From: CBDANZ01 sp965197865
GTDB lineage: Bacteria; Acidobacteriota; Vicinamibacteria; Vicinamibacterales; CAVVIG01
Direction: 5' to 3'
Assembly: GCA_965197865.1 (NCBI GenBank)
Contig: CBDANZ010000003.1
Coordinates: 558,001 to 622,000, forward strand
DNA length: 64,000 bases
The position numbers were made by a program, and so were the translations under genes. Positions within the stretch are counted from its first letter, which is position 1. Each line of letters opens with the position of its first letter. Of this stretch, positions 46,772 to 55,009 are shown in pieces. The notes below the pieces were generated by a model, which saw only the letters and a program-made list of their open reading frames with translations, was not told where the DNA came from and did no database searches.

Positions 46772-47917
46772 CTATGAACCACTCACCGTGAAACTCACGT
46801 CGCTGCTCAGCGACTTGTCCGCCAGCTTGTCGGTGACCTTGATTTCAAGACGATACTCCCCTTCCGGAAACGACGCGAGCGGCACTGCCTGACCAGCCCG
46901 AAGTTGGTGTCCGGCCGCGGAATCGAATTCGGGCGGAAGCGTCTGCGCGTTGAGATTCTGCGGGCTTGTCTTATTGAAGAACTCCTCGGTGTCTGCCTGC
47001 TTGGTGTAAAAGTTGAACTCGACGAGCACGTCCGGCTTGTTCATGCTGTCGCTCTTCACGTTGTAGATCATCACGAGGGTTGACAGCTCGTTGGCCTGGG
47101 TGAACTTGGTGTCGGGGACCGGGACGATTTCCATCGTCCCGATGGTGTAGGGTCGCTCGATCTGCTGCTGCGGCGTGAGCGGCGCGGTCAAGTTATCGAT
47201 GCGCTGCGTCACGAACACGGAGCTCATGTTCAGGTCGTCGTTCCAGAGATTCGGCACGTCAACGGTCTGCCTGATGACCGAGATTTTTCGTGGCGGCGCA
47301 TTTCTCGCCGGTTTCTCCGGCGCCGGCTCCTTGATCACCAGATAGACATCGTAGCTGCCTGCGCCAACGGCAAACGCGCGACTGATGCGCCCCAGGCCAT
47401 TTCGAGGTGCAGCAATCGTCGCCATGTTCATGTCCTCGAAGGCAAATTCGACTCGCTCCGGCTGAACCTTCGGCCTCACCCCCGCCCTTGCGAGCAGCGC
47501 CGCCTTGCCGTCCTTCTCGGGCGGCGGTGCGTCCTTGGAGACCACGCGCCAGTACACGGTCAGGTTCTTGCTTGTGGTTCTGGACGGGTCAAACGTGACG
47601 GTGAAGGGCACGTACTGCAGGTTGCCCTGAGCCTTCAAGAAATACTCGCGAACCCATGCCACGGACAGATCGTTGGGCGCGGGCTGCCCGGCGGCCATCC
47701 CGTCGATCATCGGGTAAATGAGCCGGATCTCGGCCGTCTGGGCCTTGGTCTGGCCCGGAATCTGGTCGTTCTTGTCCGAGCCTTTTCTAGATACAAACCC
47801 AGCGGGTCCCGCAGGTAGGGTCTCTTGGGCGCCGACTTCGTTCTGGGCGTGAAGCGTCGCCGAGAAGATCAAAGCCGCCGCAGCGCCAAACACGATTACA
47901 CTTCGTCCCGTCACCAT
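46772..47917 (-). CDS. secreted protein of unknown function
   Basis: No named family is recognised. From the ATG at 47917 (GGGGAA upstream) the protein has 381 residues with a signal peptide (MVTGRSVIVFGAAAALIFSA, then TLHAQ). The sequence has several beta-rich blocks (FTVTFDPSRTTSKNLTVYWR, YRLEIKVTDKLADKSLSSDV) that look like immunoglobulin-like/sandwich domains; the C-terminus reads SDVSFTVSGS. It lies 36 bp upstream of the receptor-like gene and is likely cotranscribed with it. Homologues in Acidobacteria often sit beside GWxTD or VWFA proteins, but neither motif is seen here. Confidence 0.75.
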   Translation of the reverse strand: MVTGRSVIVFGAAAALIFSATLHAQNEVGAQETLPAGPAGFVSRKGSDKNDQIPGQTKAQTAEIRLIYPMIDGMAAGQPAPNDLSVAWVREYFLKAQGNLQYVPFTVTFDPSRTTSKNLTVYWRVVSKDAPPPEKDGKAALLARAGVRPKVQPERVEFAFEDMNMATIAAPRNGLGRISRAFAVGAGSYDVYLVIKEPAPEKPARNAPPRKISVIRQTVDVPNLWNDDLNMSSVFVTQRIDNLTAPLTPQQQIERPYTIGTMEIVPVPDTKFTQANELSTLVMIYNVKSDSMNKPDVLVEFNFYTKQADTEEFFNKTSPQNLNAQTLPPEFDSAAGHQLRAGQAVPLASFPEGEYRLEIKVTDKLADKSLSSDVSFTVSGS

Positions 47918-48161
47918 AGCAAATGTTCCCCTGAAGTAAGGCAGAGCCGAATAATACATCATAGGCACCCTGCCTACACAAGTCAAACTGTTCTGCTGGA
48001 AGCACTTCAGCCTCAGCTTGGCCGCTCGGCCGTTGTGTTATCATCCCCACCCCGCAGGGGATCTTGGGATCTTGCAACTTCATCGACAGTCTGTGTCCCG
48101 CTCGATTCGAAGCACCCCGGCGAGCCGGCCCGCGTCGTGCTGCGCAAGAGCTGACCATCGG

Positions 48162-49431
48162 ATGGCGACTCTCCTGGACGACAGTCTCATGATCGTGCGG
48201 GCCGGCGGCACTGGCGAGCGCCTCTATCCGCTGACGAAAGAGCGGCCGAAGACCGCTGTGGATTTCGGTGGGCCGTACCGCATCATCGATTTCGCGCTGA
48301 GTAATTGCCTCAATTCTGGGCTGCGGCGCATCTTCATCGCCACGCAGTACAAATCGCTGTCGCTCAACCGGCATATCTGCATGGGATAGAGCATCGTGTC
48401 GGAGGAGTTCGGAGAATTTGTCGCTGCTGCCGCAGAAGCGCGTCAGCGAGCACTGGTGCCAAGCTGTACGGCCGACGCGGCCTACCAGGACCTGTACTCG
48501 ATCATGCGCGAATCTGATCGCACTGCCCGTCGATCACGTGTACAAGATGGACTACGCGCACATGTTGCGGTTTCATCAGGACCGAAAGGTGGCGGTAACG
48601 CTGGCCGCCATCGAGGTTCCGCGGACTGAGGGCCTCCGGTTCGGCATCGTCGCGATCGACGAGCAGGAGCGGGTGCCGGGATCTCCAGAAAGGCCGGCCG
48701 AGCCGATCCCGACTCCGTGGTCGCCCGACCTCGCGCTCGCCTCGATGGGTGCGTACATTTTCGACATCGACGTGCTCGTTCGCGCGCTCGAAGCCGACGC
48801 CGCCGAGCCGACGACCCACGACGCCGCAACATCATTCTGGCGCTCATCCACCTGGCGTCGGTCTATAGCCTATCGCTTCTACGACGAGAACGAGAAGGCG
48901 TCGCAGTACTGGCGAGACATCGGCACGCTCGATGCATACTTCGAAGCCAACATGGACTTGTGCCAAGTGAACCCCGACCTCAACCTGCACGATCCGGAAT
49001 GGCCGCCGCGCGCCTGTCAGCCGCAGGCGCCGCCGGCGAAGTTCGTGTTCGCGGAGATGGGGCAACGCTGCGGTCAGGCGCTCGACTCGCTGACTTCACT
49101 CGGCTGCATCGTCTCGGGCAGCGGCATCTACGGCAGCGTGCTCTGCCCCAATGTGCGGGTGCACAGCTTCTGTCACATCGAGCGATGCGTTCTGATGCCA
49201 GGCGTCCGCGTGGGCCGGCACGCGCGAATCCGGCGCGCGATCATCGATCGCGACGCCCTCATCCCGCGCGGCGCGCTCATCGGCTATGACTCTGCCGAAG
49301 ATCGACGCCGCCATACCGTGACCGATTCGCGGGTCGTGGTCGTGACGACCAAGGATGAGCCCCTCGTCAGCCCGGTCAGCGAGGAGTCGCTGCGACACGA
49401 GGCTGAGGCGGATCGCCGGGGGGGAAGGTGA
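48162..49431 (+). pseudogene. glgC: decayed glucose-1-phosphate adenylyltransferase
   Basis: It starts at ATG 48162 with MATLLDDSLMIVRAGGTGER and follows GlgC: FGGPYRIIDFALSNCLNSGL, ATQYKSLSLNRH. Then a TAG at 48387-48389 stands where the family has Trp, and frame changes near 48420, 48465 and 48515 remove the VILAGDHVYKMDY segment in part. From 48530 the frame is open and reads HVYKMDYAHMLRFHQDRK, LASMGAYIFDIDVLVRALEA, a short shifted block near 48810-48870, then KASQYWRDIGTLDAYFEANM and the left-handed beta-helix region to 49431. The nucleotide motif is also changed (VRAGGTG). In life it would make ADP-glucose for glycogen. The stop overlaps eno. Confidence 0.88.
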
Positions 49432-50726
49432 AGATCACGCAGATACATGCTCGCGAGATTCTCGACTCACGCGGAAATCCGACGATCGAGGTCGACGTGA
49501 CGCTCGACGATGGGGCGTTTGGACGAGCGGCGGTTCCTTCTGGCGCATCCACGGGGGAGCGCGAGGCCGTGGAACTCCGCGACAACGACAAACACCGCTA
49601 TGGCGGGAACGGCGTGCGGAAGGCCGTGGCCAACGCCAACGGCGAGATTGCTAGGTCGATCGTCAACCGTCACTTCGATCAGCGCGGTCTGGACGAAGCA
49701 CTCATCGCCCTCGACGGCACGCCGACCAAGAGCCGGCTCGGCGCGAACGCGCTGCTCGGTGTTTCGATGGCGGCCATGCGCGCGGATGCCGCGTCCCGAA
49801 AAACTCCGCTGTACCGGCACATCGCCGAGTTGTGCAGGAACGATCGCGTGACGTTGCCCGTGCCCATGATGAACATCCTCAACGGCGGCGCGCACGCGGA
49901 TTCGAGCGTCGACTTTCAGGAGTTCATGATCATGCCGGTCGGCGCCTCGACCTTCAGTGACGCGCTCCGCATCGGAGCCGAGATTTTCCACGCGCTCCGC
50001 GGGATTCTGAAAGCACGAGGGCAATCGACCGGCATCGGCGACGAGGGCGGGTTTGCCCCGAATCTGAAGTCGAATCGCGAGGCGGTGGAAGTGGTGCTGG
50101 AGGCGATCGCCAAAGTTGGCCTGAAAGCCGGAGGTGACGTGTACGTCGCGCTCGACGTCGCGTCGAGCGAGTTGTGGGCCGGCGGTGGCCGCTACACCTT
50201 CAAGAAGTCGGGCGAAGCTGACCGCAATTCCGAGCAGATGATTCGCCTCTACGAAGATTGGCTCCGGCAGTACCCAATCCTCTCGATCGAAGATGGGCTG
50301 GCCGAAGGCGACTGGGACGGATGGAAGACGCTCACTCGCACGTTGGGTGATCGGGTGCAGCTCGTCGGCGACGACGTCTTCGTGACAAATCAGGCCGTCC
50401 TGAGGCGCGGCATCGCCGAAGGCGTCGGTAACGCGCTCCTGGTGAAGCTGAACCAGATCGGCACGCTCACCGAAACGCTCGACGCGGTCGCGACGGCCCG
50501 CGGCGGCGCCTACGCCACGATCATCTCCCACCGGTCGGGCGAGACCGAGGACGCGACGATCGCAGATCTGGCGGTCGGCACCGCCGCCGGGCAGATCAAG
50601 ACAGGATCGGCCAGCCGTACGGATCGACTCTGCAAGTACAACCAGCTCCTGCGCATCGAAGAGGAGCTGGGAGCACCAGACACGTTTGCGGGTCGGACGA
50701 CGATTCGGGCGCTGGAGCACGCGTAA
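49428..50726 (+). CDS. eno: Enolase
   Basis: Enolase interconverts 2-phosphoglycerate and PEP. The 432-residue protein starts at GTG 49428 with GGGGAAG before it and KITQIHAREILDSRGNPTIE. Key motifs include VPSGASTGEREAVELRD, GGAHADSSVDFQEFMIMPVG, the metal-binding aspartate in YVALDVASSELW, SIEDGLAEGDWDGW, VGDDVFVTN, the catalytic Lys in LLVKLNQIGTLTE and SHRSGETEDATIADLAVG. The order and length are normal. Its start overlaps the stop of the decayed glgC; a TIR-like or separate promoter is not seen. Confidence 0.97.
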   Translation: MKITQIHAREILDSRGNPTIEVDVTLDDGAFGRAAVPSGASTGEREAVELRDNDKHRYGGNGVRKAVANANGEIARSIVNRHFDQRGLDEALIALDGTPTKSRLGANALLGVSMAAMRADAASRKTPLYRHIAELCRNDRVTLPVPMMNILNGGAHADSSVDFQEFMIMPVGASTFSDALRIGAEIFHALRGILKARGQSTGIGDEGGFAPNLKSNREAVEVVLEAIAKVGLKAGGDVYVALDVASSELWAGGGRYTFKKSGEADRNSEQMIRLYEDWLRQYPILSIEDGLAEGDWDGWKTLTRTLGDRVQLVGDDVFVTNQAVLRRGIAEGVGNALLVKLNQIGTLTETLDAVATARGGAYATIISHRSGETEDATIADLAVGTAAGQIKTGSASRTDRLCKYNQLLRIEEELGAPDTFAGRTTIRALEHA

Positions 50727-50738
50727 CCTTAACCACCT

Positions 50739-51491
50739 ATGCACCTGCTCGTTCTTCTCCGCCACGGGGAAAGTATCTGGAACAAGGCGAACCGCTTTAC
50801 AGGCTGGACCGACGTCGATCTGTCCGAGCGGGGCCGCAAAGAAGCACAAGAGGCCGGCCGGTTGCTGAAGGATGGCGGCTACCGCTTCGACATCGCGTAC
50901 ACCTCGGTGCTGAAGCGCGCCATCCGAACCCTGTGGATCGCGCTCGACACGCTGGATCTCATGCGAATTCCGGTCGAGAAGAGCTGGCGGCTGAACGAGC
51001 GGCACTACGGCGCGCTCCAGGGGCTGAACAAGGCCGAAACCGCCGCAAGGCACGGCGAGGCGCAGACCAAGATCTGGCGCCGCAGCTACGACATTCCTCC
51101 CCCGCCGCTCCCGCCCGACGACGAGCGGCATCCGTCGCGCGATCCGCGCTACGGGTTACTGGCGGCAAACGACCTACCGCTGACCGAGTCGCTGAAAGAC
51201 ACGGTCGCGCGGTTCCTGCCGTACTGGCACGAAACGATCGCTCCGGCAATCAAGTCGGGAAAGCGGGTGCTGATCGGGGCGCACGGCAACAGCCTGCGCG
51301 CACTCGTTAAATACCTGGACGGCATTTCTGAGGCCGCGATCGTCGAGCTGAACATACCGACCGGCATTCCGCTCGTCTACGAGCTGAACGACGAGCTCCG
51401 GCCGGTACGTCACTACTACCTCGGCGACCCTGCCGCGGCGGACGCCGCAGCCGCAAGGGTGGCAAACGAAACGAAGCAAGGAAAAAGTTAA
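50739..51491 (+). CDS. gpmA: 2,3-bisphosphoglycerate-dependent phosphoglycerate mutase
   Basis: Converts 3-phosphoglycerate to 2-phosphoglycerate through a phosphohistidine. The 250-residue protein starts LLVLLRHGESIWNKANRFTG, with the phospho-His in LRHGES near residue 9. RAIRTLWIALD and NERHYGALQGLNKAETA follow, and the second catalytic His is in GAHGNSLRAL near 182. The C-terminus is a charged Ala-rich tail. It lies 12 bp after eno, forming a two-gene glycolytic operon (consecutive steps). Confidence 0.97.
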   Translation: MHLLVLLRHGESIWNKANRFTGWTDVDLSERGRKEAQEAGRLLKDGGYRFDIAYTSVLKRAIRTLWIALDTLDLMRIPVEKSWRLNERHYGALQGLNKAETAARHGEAQTKIWRRSYDIPPPPLPPDDERHPSRDPRYGLLAANDLPLTESLKDTVARFLPYWHETIAPAIKSGKRVLIGAHGNSLRALVKYLDGISEAAIVELNIPTGIPLVYELNDELRPVRHYYLGDPAAADAAAARVANETKQGKS

Positions 51492-51497
51492 GAGAAA

Positions 51498-51809
51498 TCA
51501 GTTCACTTCCTCGGCCGTTTCGTCAGCGGCAATCCTGAGCGAGCGCAGGAAGCGACGGTCGTTCGCCGTCACCTCGAACGTGCGCCGGGATTGGACATCA
51601 CGTGCGGGGCGGGCGGGCGCACCCACCTTCGTCAGCGCCGCCGTCTGCGGGCGGTTGACGAAGCCAACAACAGCTTCGAGCGTCACCTTCATCTCGAAGC
51701 CGGCCGCGCGCGCTTTCTCGCGGCACGCCTCCACCTGCGGATTCTCGGCGATCGCGGCAGCGATCGCGTCGGCTAGCTCTCGGGCGAACCGGTTGACGAC
51801 GTCGTCCAT
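51498..51809 (-). CDS. hypothetical protein
   Basis: A 103-residue protein with no recognised family. Residues 1-50 form a helical segment (NRFARELADAIAAAIAENPQ and EACREKARAAGFEMKVTLEA), and the rest is basic with FVNRPQTAALTKV and RRTFEVTANDRRFLRSLRI, perhaps a short beta-strand/helix pair. A similar small ORF near gpmA or eno is common in Acidobacteria in my recollection. It is convergent with gpmA, 6 bp apart. Start ATG 51809. 51810-52054 shows no gene. Confidence 0.6.
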   Translation of the reverse strand: MDDVVNRFARELADAIAAAIAENPQVEACREKARAAGFEMKVTLEAVVGFVNRPQTAALTKVGAPARPARDVQSRRTFEVTANDRRFLRSLRIAADETAEEVN

Positions 51810-52054
51810 CCTCGTTTCCTCCTACGCCGCCGGACCGGGTTCCGCCGGCGCTTTCCGATCCGAACCTGCCTACACCAAAGCGGTGAACCGAAGACCTGGC
51901 GCCTGAGAGTCTGTGTATCGGAAAAGCTTTGAGGTGATTCGAGTCTAAGACCGAGTCTCCGGGGCTGTCAAGAACTTACGGCGACCTGGGTAGTGCTTCA
52001 GTTACCAACCTCGTAACGGATCAGCCCAGGATCGACCTGTGCAATACTAGGAGT

Positions 52055-52307
52055 ATGCTCAAGCGGTCACGCAAAGCACAGAAGAAAAAGCGCGCCCAGG
52101 ACGAAAACGAGTCAGCGTTCGATGCCATCCGGCGGATTCTAGAACTCACCGAGGGGACAGAAGGCAAGAACCCCCCTAGCGGTTGCCCTGGGGCACTCGG
52201 GAGGGCTCAAAGGCGGCAAGGCGAGGGCCGAAAAGATGACACCGAAGCAGAGACGGAGAAGCGCTACAAAGGCCGCTAAGGCCAGGTGGGAACGCAAGAA
52301 AGCCTAG
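52055..52307 (+). pseudogene. frameshifted small Lys-rich protein
   Basis: From the ATG at 52055 (AGGAG-like upstream) the sequence LKRSRKAQKKKRAQDENESA is followed by ILELTEG and, if one C is removed from the C6 run at 52171-52176, by ALGHSGGLKGGKARAEKMTP, KQRRRSATKAAKARWERKKA and TAG. The second half matches small basic proteins with the LGxxGGLKGGKARA motif and a C-terminal Ala/Lys/Arg tail. Without the correction it runs on to 52279 with unrelated sequence. The stop overlaps the doc stop on the other strand (CTAG). May be a sequencing error in a homopolymer. Confidence 0.7.
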
Positions 52308-52724
52308 CAGCCGCCTTCCGGCTTCGGTTTTGCGTGATTGCAGACCCATCCGAAGAATTCTCCTTGGTCTATGTTGTCGCTCCCAAGGTCTATCAGGATG
52401 TCGGCTAGTTCGGTTGCGGTCGCTTCATAAAGCTCGTATCCATATTAGGTCCAGAAATACGGCAAGTGCCAGCGCGGCTGCCCGCGTGTTCCCATCAATG
52501 AAAGGTTGGCTTTCAGCCAGAAAAAGGCGTGGGCGGCGGCCTTTTCGGGGATAGTCGGGTAAGCGTCTTCTCCGAATACTGACTGATACGGCTGCAATGC
52601 GGCAGACGCCAGCTGATAGATAGGAGCGGATGCCCTCATCACTCCCGCTATTACCGAGAGTGAGGGCTTCATCGTGAAGTGCAATTATGTCATCGACCGA
52701 AAGGCTTACGACCTCGGCGGCCAA
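52304..52724 (-). pseudogene. doc: decayed Doc-type (Fic-fold) toxin
   Basis: Pieces in three frames give AAEVVSLSVDDIIALHDEAL, SVFGEDAYPTIPEKAAAHAF, QPFIDGNTRAAALALAVFLD, GYELYEATATELADILIDLG and DNIDQGEFFGWVCNHAKPKP, the full path of a death-on-curing toxin. The Fic motif H-P-F-x-D-G-N-K-R has Gln for His (QPFIDGNTR) and at least three frame changes occur, so it is inactive. Doc toxins phosphorylate EF-Tu. The 3' end overlaps the Lys-rich gene. Confidence 0.8.
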
Positions 52725-52813
52725 TGTTCATCGACCGAGTTTATCGAGCGACCTACCGTGCCGCGCGATCATCCGCTTAGTCGATGCTCGTACTTCTCGC
52801 AGGAGCAGCGTAC

Positions 52814-53044
52814 TTAGGCAGCCGCCCGTGCGAATGAATCTGTGGCCTTGAACTGGGTCACTTTCTCAACATCGCCGACATCAATTCGGTCGGTTGTTAG
52901 AACATCCTGGACTCGAACCCCAGTCTTTCTTGTATGTTTGAACATGGCGGCCAAGCGTGGGCCAAACACCTTGGCGTCACGGAACCCAAGGAGTTGAGCG
53001 AGATCTTTCGCAGTCTTGCCGTGGGCAGCTGACCGGCGATCCAG
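52814..53044 (-). other. unrecognised open frame without a start
   Basis: A 76-codon frame reading AAHGKTAKDLAQLLGFRDAK, VFGPRLAAMFKHTRKTGVRV and QDVLTTDRIDVGDVEKVTQF, ending KATDSFARAAA. It is helical-looking and not low complexity, so it could be the remnant of a DNA-binding or antitoxin-like protein. No ATG or GTG start precedes the conserved-looking part; a frame change near 53040 joins RRVIDWIAGQ upstream. No family is recognised. Sequences 52725-52813 and 53045-53084 show nothing else. Confidence 0.3.
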
Positions 53045-53084
53045 TCAATCACGCGTCGGATCATAGCCCATTCATCCCTTTGTC

Positions 53085-53120
53085 CAAGTTTAAGTCACCT
53101 GACAAGTTTAGGTCACTTGA
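53085..53120. repeat. tandem 18-bp repeat upstream of the outer-membrane barrel gene
   Basis: CAAGTTTAAGTCACCTGA and CAAGTTTAGGTCACTTGA lie head to tail (16 of 18 identical), 108 bp before the next gene start. It could be a pair of operator sites or the remnant of an IS terminus. Confidence 0.7.
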
Positions 53121-53227
53121 ACTGATGCACTCCCGGCGACCTGGCGTCACTCCTTCGTCGGTCTTGTACGTTGGCTCGAGATATGGTACACAGAAGCCGC
53201 ACGTGACTGACTGTTGAAGGAGTCGAT

Positions 53228-53878
53228 ATGAGGATCGTGATGCGTCATTTCCTCGTCGGCACGGCGTGCTGGATCCTAACGATCGGCTCCGCGCCGGCAC
53301 AAACGATCACGGCGGGCGTGAAGGCAGGCGTCGCCTTGACAGGGCTGCCGAACGCCGGCCAGGTGGTTGACCAGATCTCCCAGACGTCGAGCACCGACAT
53401 CAGGGCCAAGCTAGGTGTCACGGGCGGCGGCTTCGTGCGGTTTGCCTTCGACGACCGCTTTTCGTTTCAACCGGAATTGCTGCTGGTGATGAAGGGTGCG
53501 AATCTGAAACAAGCGCAAGATGCGGGCACGGTGACCTCCCGCGTCGCATACCTCGAGTTTCCGCTGCTCGCTCGGTTCGCCGCGCCCGTATCACAAGACT
53601 TCAACACCTACGTGTTGGTGGGACCGAGCTTTGCCATCAGGGCGGGCACCAGCGCCGAGCTCGATGGTCCGGACGAAACAGTCGACTTGAACATTGACAC
53701 CGCCATCGGCAGCCGGGACTTCGGTCTCGCGTTCGGCGGCGGCCTCGAGCGAAACCTATTTCTCATCGAAGCGCGCTACACGTTCGGCCTGATTGATATC
53801 GCCAACTCCACCTTCGACCACGAGGACTCGCTGAAGAATCGTGCGCTCGCGATCATGGTTGGGATTCGGATTCCGTAG
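53228..53878 (+). CDS. outer membrane beta-barrel protein
   Basis: A 216-residue protein with AAGGAG before its ATG and a signal peptide (MRHFLVGTACWILTIGSAPA). The mature part has alternating strands with RFAFDDRFSFQPELLLVMKG, RVAYLEFPLLARFAAPVS, FGLAFGGGLERNLFLIEARY and ends NRALAIMVGIRIP. This is the OmpW/PorT-like small barrel type (outer membrane beta-barrel domain), commonly of unknown function. The gene stands alone, downstream of a tandem repeat; the genes on both sides are broken. Confidence 0.85.
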   Translation: MRIVMRHFLVGTACWILTIGSAPAQTITAGVKAGVALTGLPNAGQVVDQISQTSSTDIRAKLGVTGGGFVRFAFDDRFSFQPELLLVMKGANLKQAQDAGTVTSRVAYLEFPLLARFAAPVSQDFNTYVLVGPSFAIRAGTSAELDGPDETVDLNIDTAIGSRDFGLAFGGGLERNLFLIEARYTFGLIDIANSTFDHEDSLKNRALAIMVGIRIP

Positions 53879-53879
53879 C

Positions 53880-54590
53880 TTATTCGTAGCGCACGGCGTC
53901 AACCGACTCGAGGAGCAAGCACGGCCGGATACAGCCCGAACACGACGCCCACCACCACCGACACGAAAAACGCGAGGAACACCGCGACCATTGAGATCGA
54001 GGTGTTCCAGCCGGCGTACGCGATGATGCCCCACGACACGACGACGCCAAGCACGATCCCGATCCCATCGCCGCTCAGGGTCATGAAGAGGCTCTCGGCG
54101 AGAAACTCCGCGGTGATGTCGCAGCGCGTCGCACCGACGGTCCCGCGGATGCCAATCTCGCGCGCCCGCTCCACGACCGACGACAGCATCATGCTTCATG
54201 ATGCCGATGCCGCCCACGACGAGGGCGAGGACGGCGACGCTCTCCACGACGACGCTGAAGGTGCGCTGCGTGCGGTGCCGCTGGACGAGCAACTCGCCCT
54301 CGTTGACGCCGGCCATGACTTCGACCTCGGTTTCGCTCGACTCACCAAGCTGCACGAGCCGCGTCTGGACGCCTATTCGTGTGATGACGTGGCAGACGGG
54401 CATGCCCTGGCGGTCGAACACCGCGTTGATGGGAACCAGCAGCACGTCCGCGCGCTCGCCGGTTACGATATCCACGGGCGCGATCGTCTCGGACCGAAGC
54501 TTCGCCCCTCGGATCCACCTCGACGACCACGTCGAAGCGTTTGTCGTCGAGGGGGCGATCCTCCGACGACCGCGCCAGTGTGCCGACACA
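53880..54590 (-). pseudogene. deletion fusion of MacA-type adaptor and MacB-type permease
   Basis: Reading on the minus strand, VDIVTGERADVLLVPINAVF, ITRIGVQTRLVQLGE and VEVMAGVNEGELL are the end of an HlyD/MacA membrane-fusion protein. They run directly into TQRTFSVVVESVAVLALVVG and GGIGIMK, the start of the last FtsX-like membrane domain of MacB. A one-base shift then gives MMLSSVVERAREIGIRGTVG, and further FLAESLFMTLSGDGIGIVLG and SISMVAVFLAFFVSVVVGVV follow to ESVDAVRYE. The adaptor end and permease start are missing, so a deletion fused the two genes. A matching ATPase survives at 57372. Confidence 0.8.
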
Positions 54591-54599
54591 GATAACTTT

Positions 54600-55000
54600 G
54601 CCGGTTAGGCGGAGGCCACGGCCAAGAATTGTCGGTTTCCGGCGGCGGCTGCTAATGCCGCGTCAACACTCAGTAACACCGCGCCGGCCACGTCGTGAAC
54701 ATCCGCGACGTGAACGGCCGCCGACGACCGGAAGAACGCCGGCGAAAACTCAAGGACGATGACGGCGCCGAAGACCGGCTCGGGATCGTCGAGCTCGATG
54801 CGGTAGCTCGTGCGCAGGCTGGCGCCAAGATCACCGACGAGTTGATGTAGATCAGGCTATTTCTGCAGAACACGAACACCGCCATCGTGAGGCGATCCAA
54901 GATCGCGTCGAGCACTTCGGGAGTGAGAGTCGTCACCGCTATCGGGCCTCCAAGAAGGTAGCGGGCCGCCTGACGGGCGTCAACCACGAGCGGCGGCACG
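54600..55000 (-). pseudogene. PAS-like domain remnant
   Basis: The minus strand has VLDAILDRLTMAVFVFCRNS and LIYINSS, which looks like a PAS-domain beginning. After a frame change come LRTSYRIELDDPEPVFGAVI and VLEFSPAFFRSSAAVHVADV. Nothing completes a protein; it ends near 54600 next to the MacA remnant. Assignment to a PAS protein is tentative. Confidence 0.4.
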
Positions 55001-55009
55001 CGCGGTACA

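Noticed and set aside
48387..48389. Stop-codon recoding (TAG for Trp in glgC, TGA for Gly in the PFK gene)
   Set aside because: Both stops end intact genes normally elsewhere in the window, and both genes have further lesions, so decay is the simpler reading.
52055..52724. An intact doc toxin-antitoxin pair
   Set aside because: doc has several frame breaks and the Fic His is Gln. The Lys-rich partner is also frameshifted as given.
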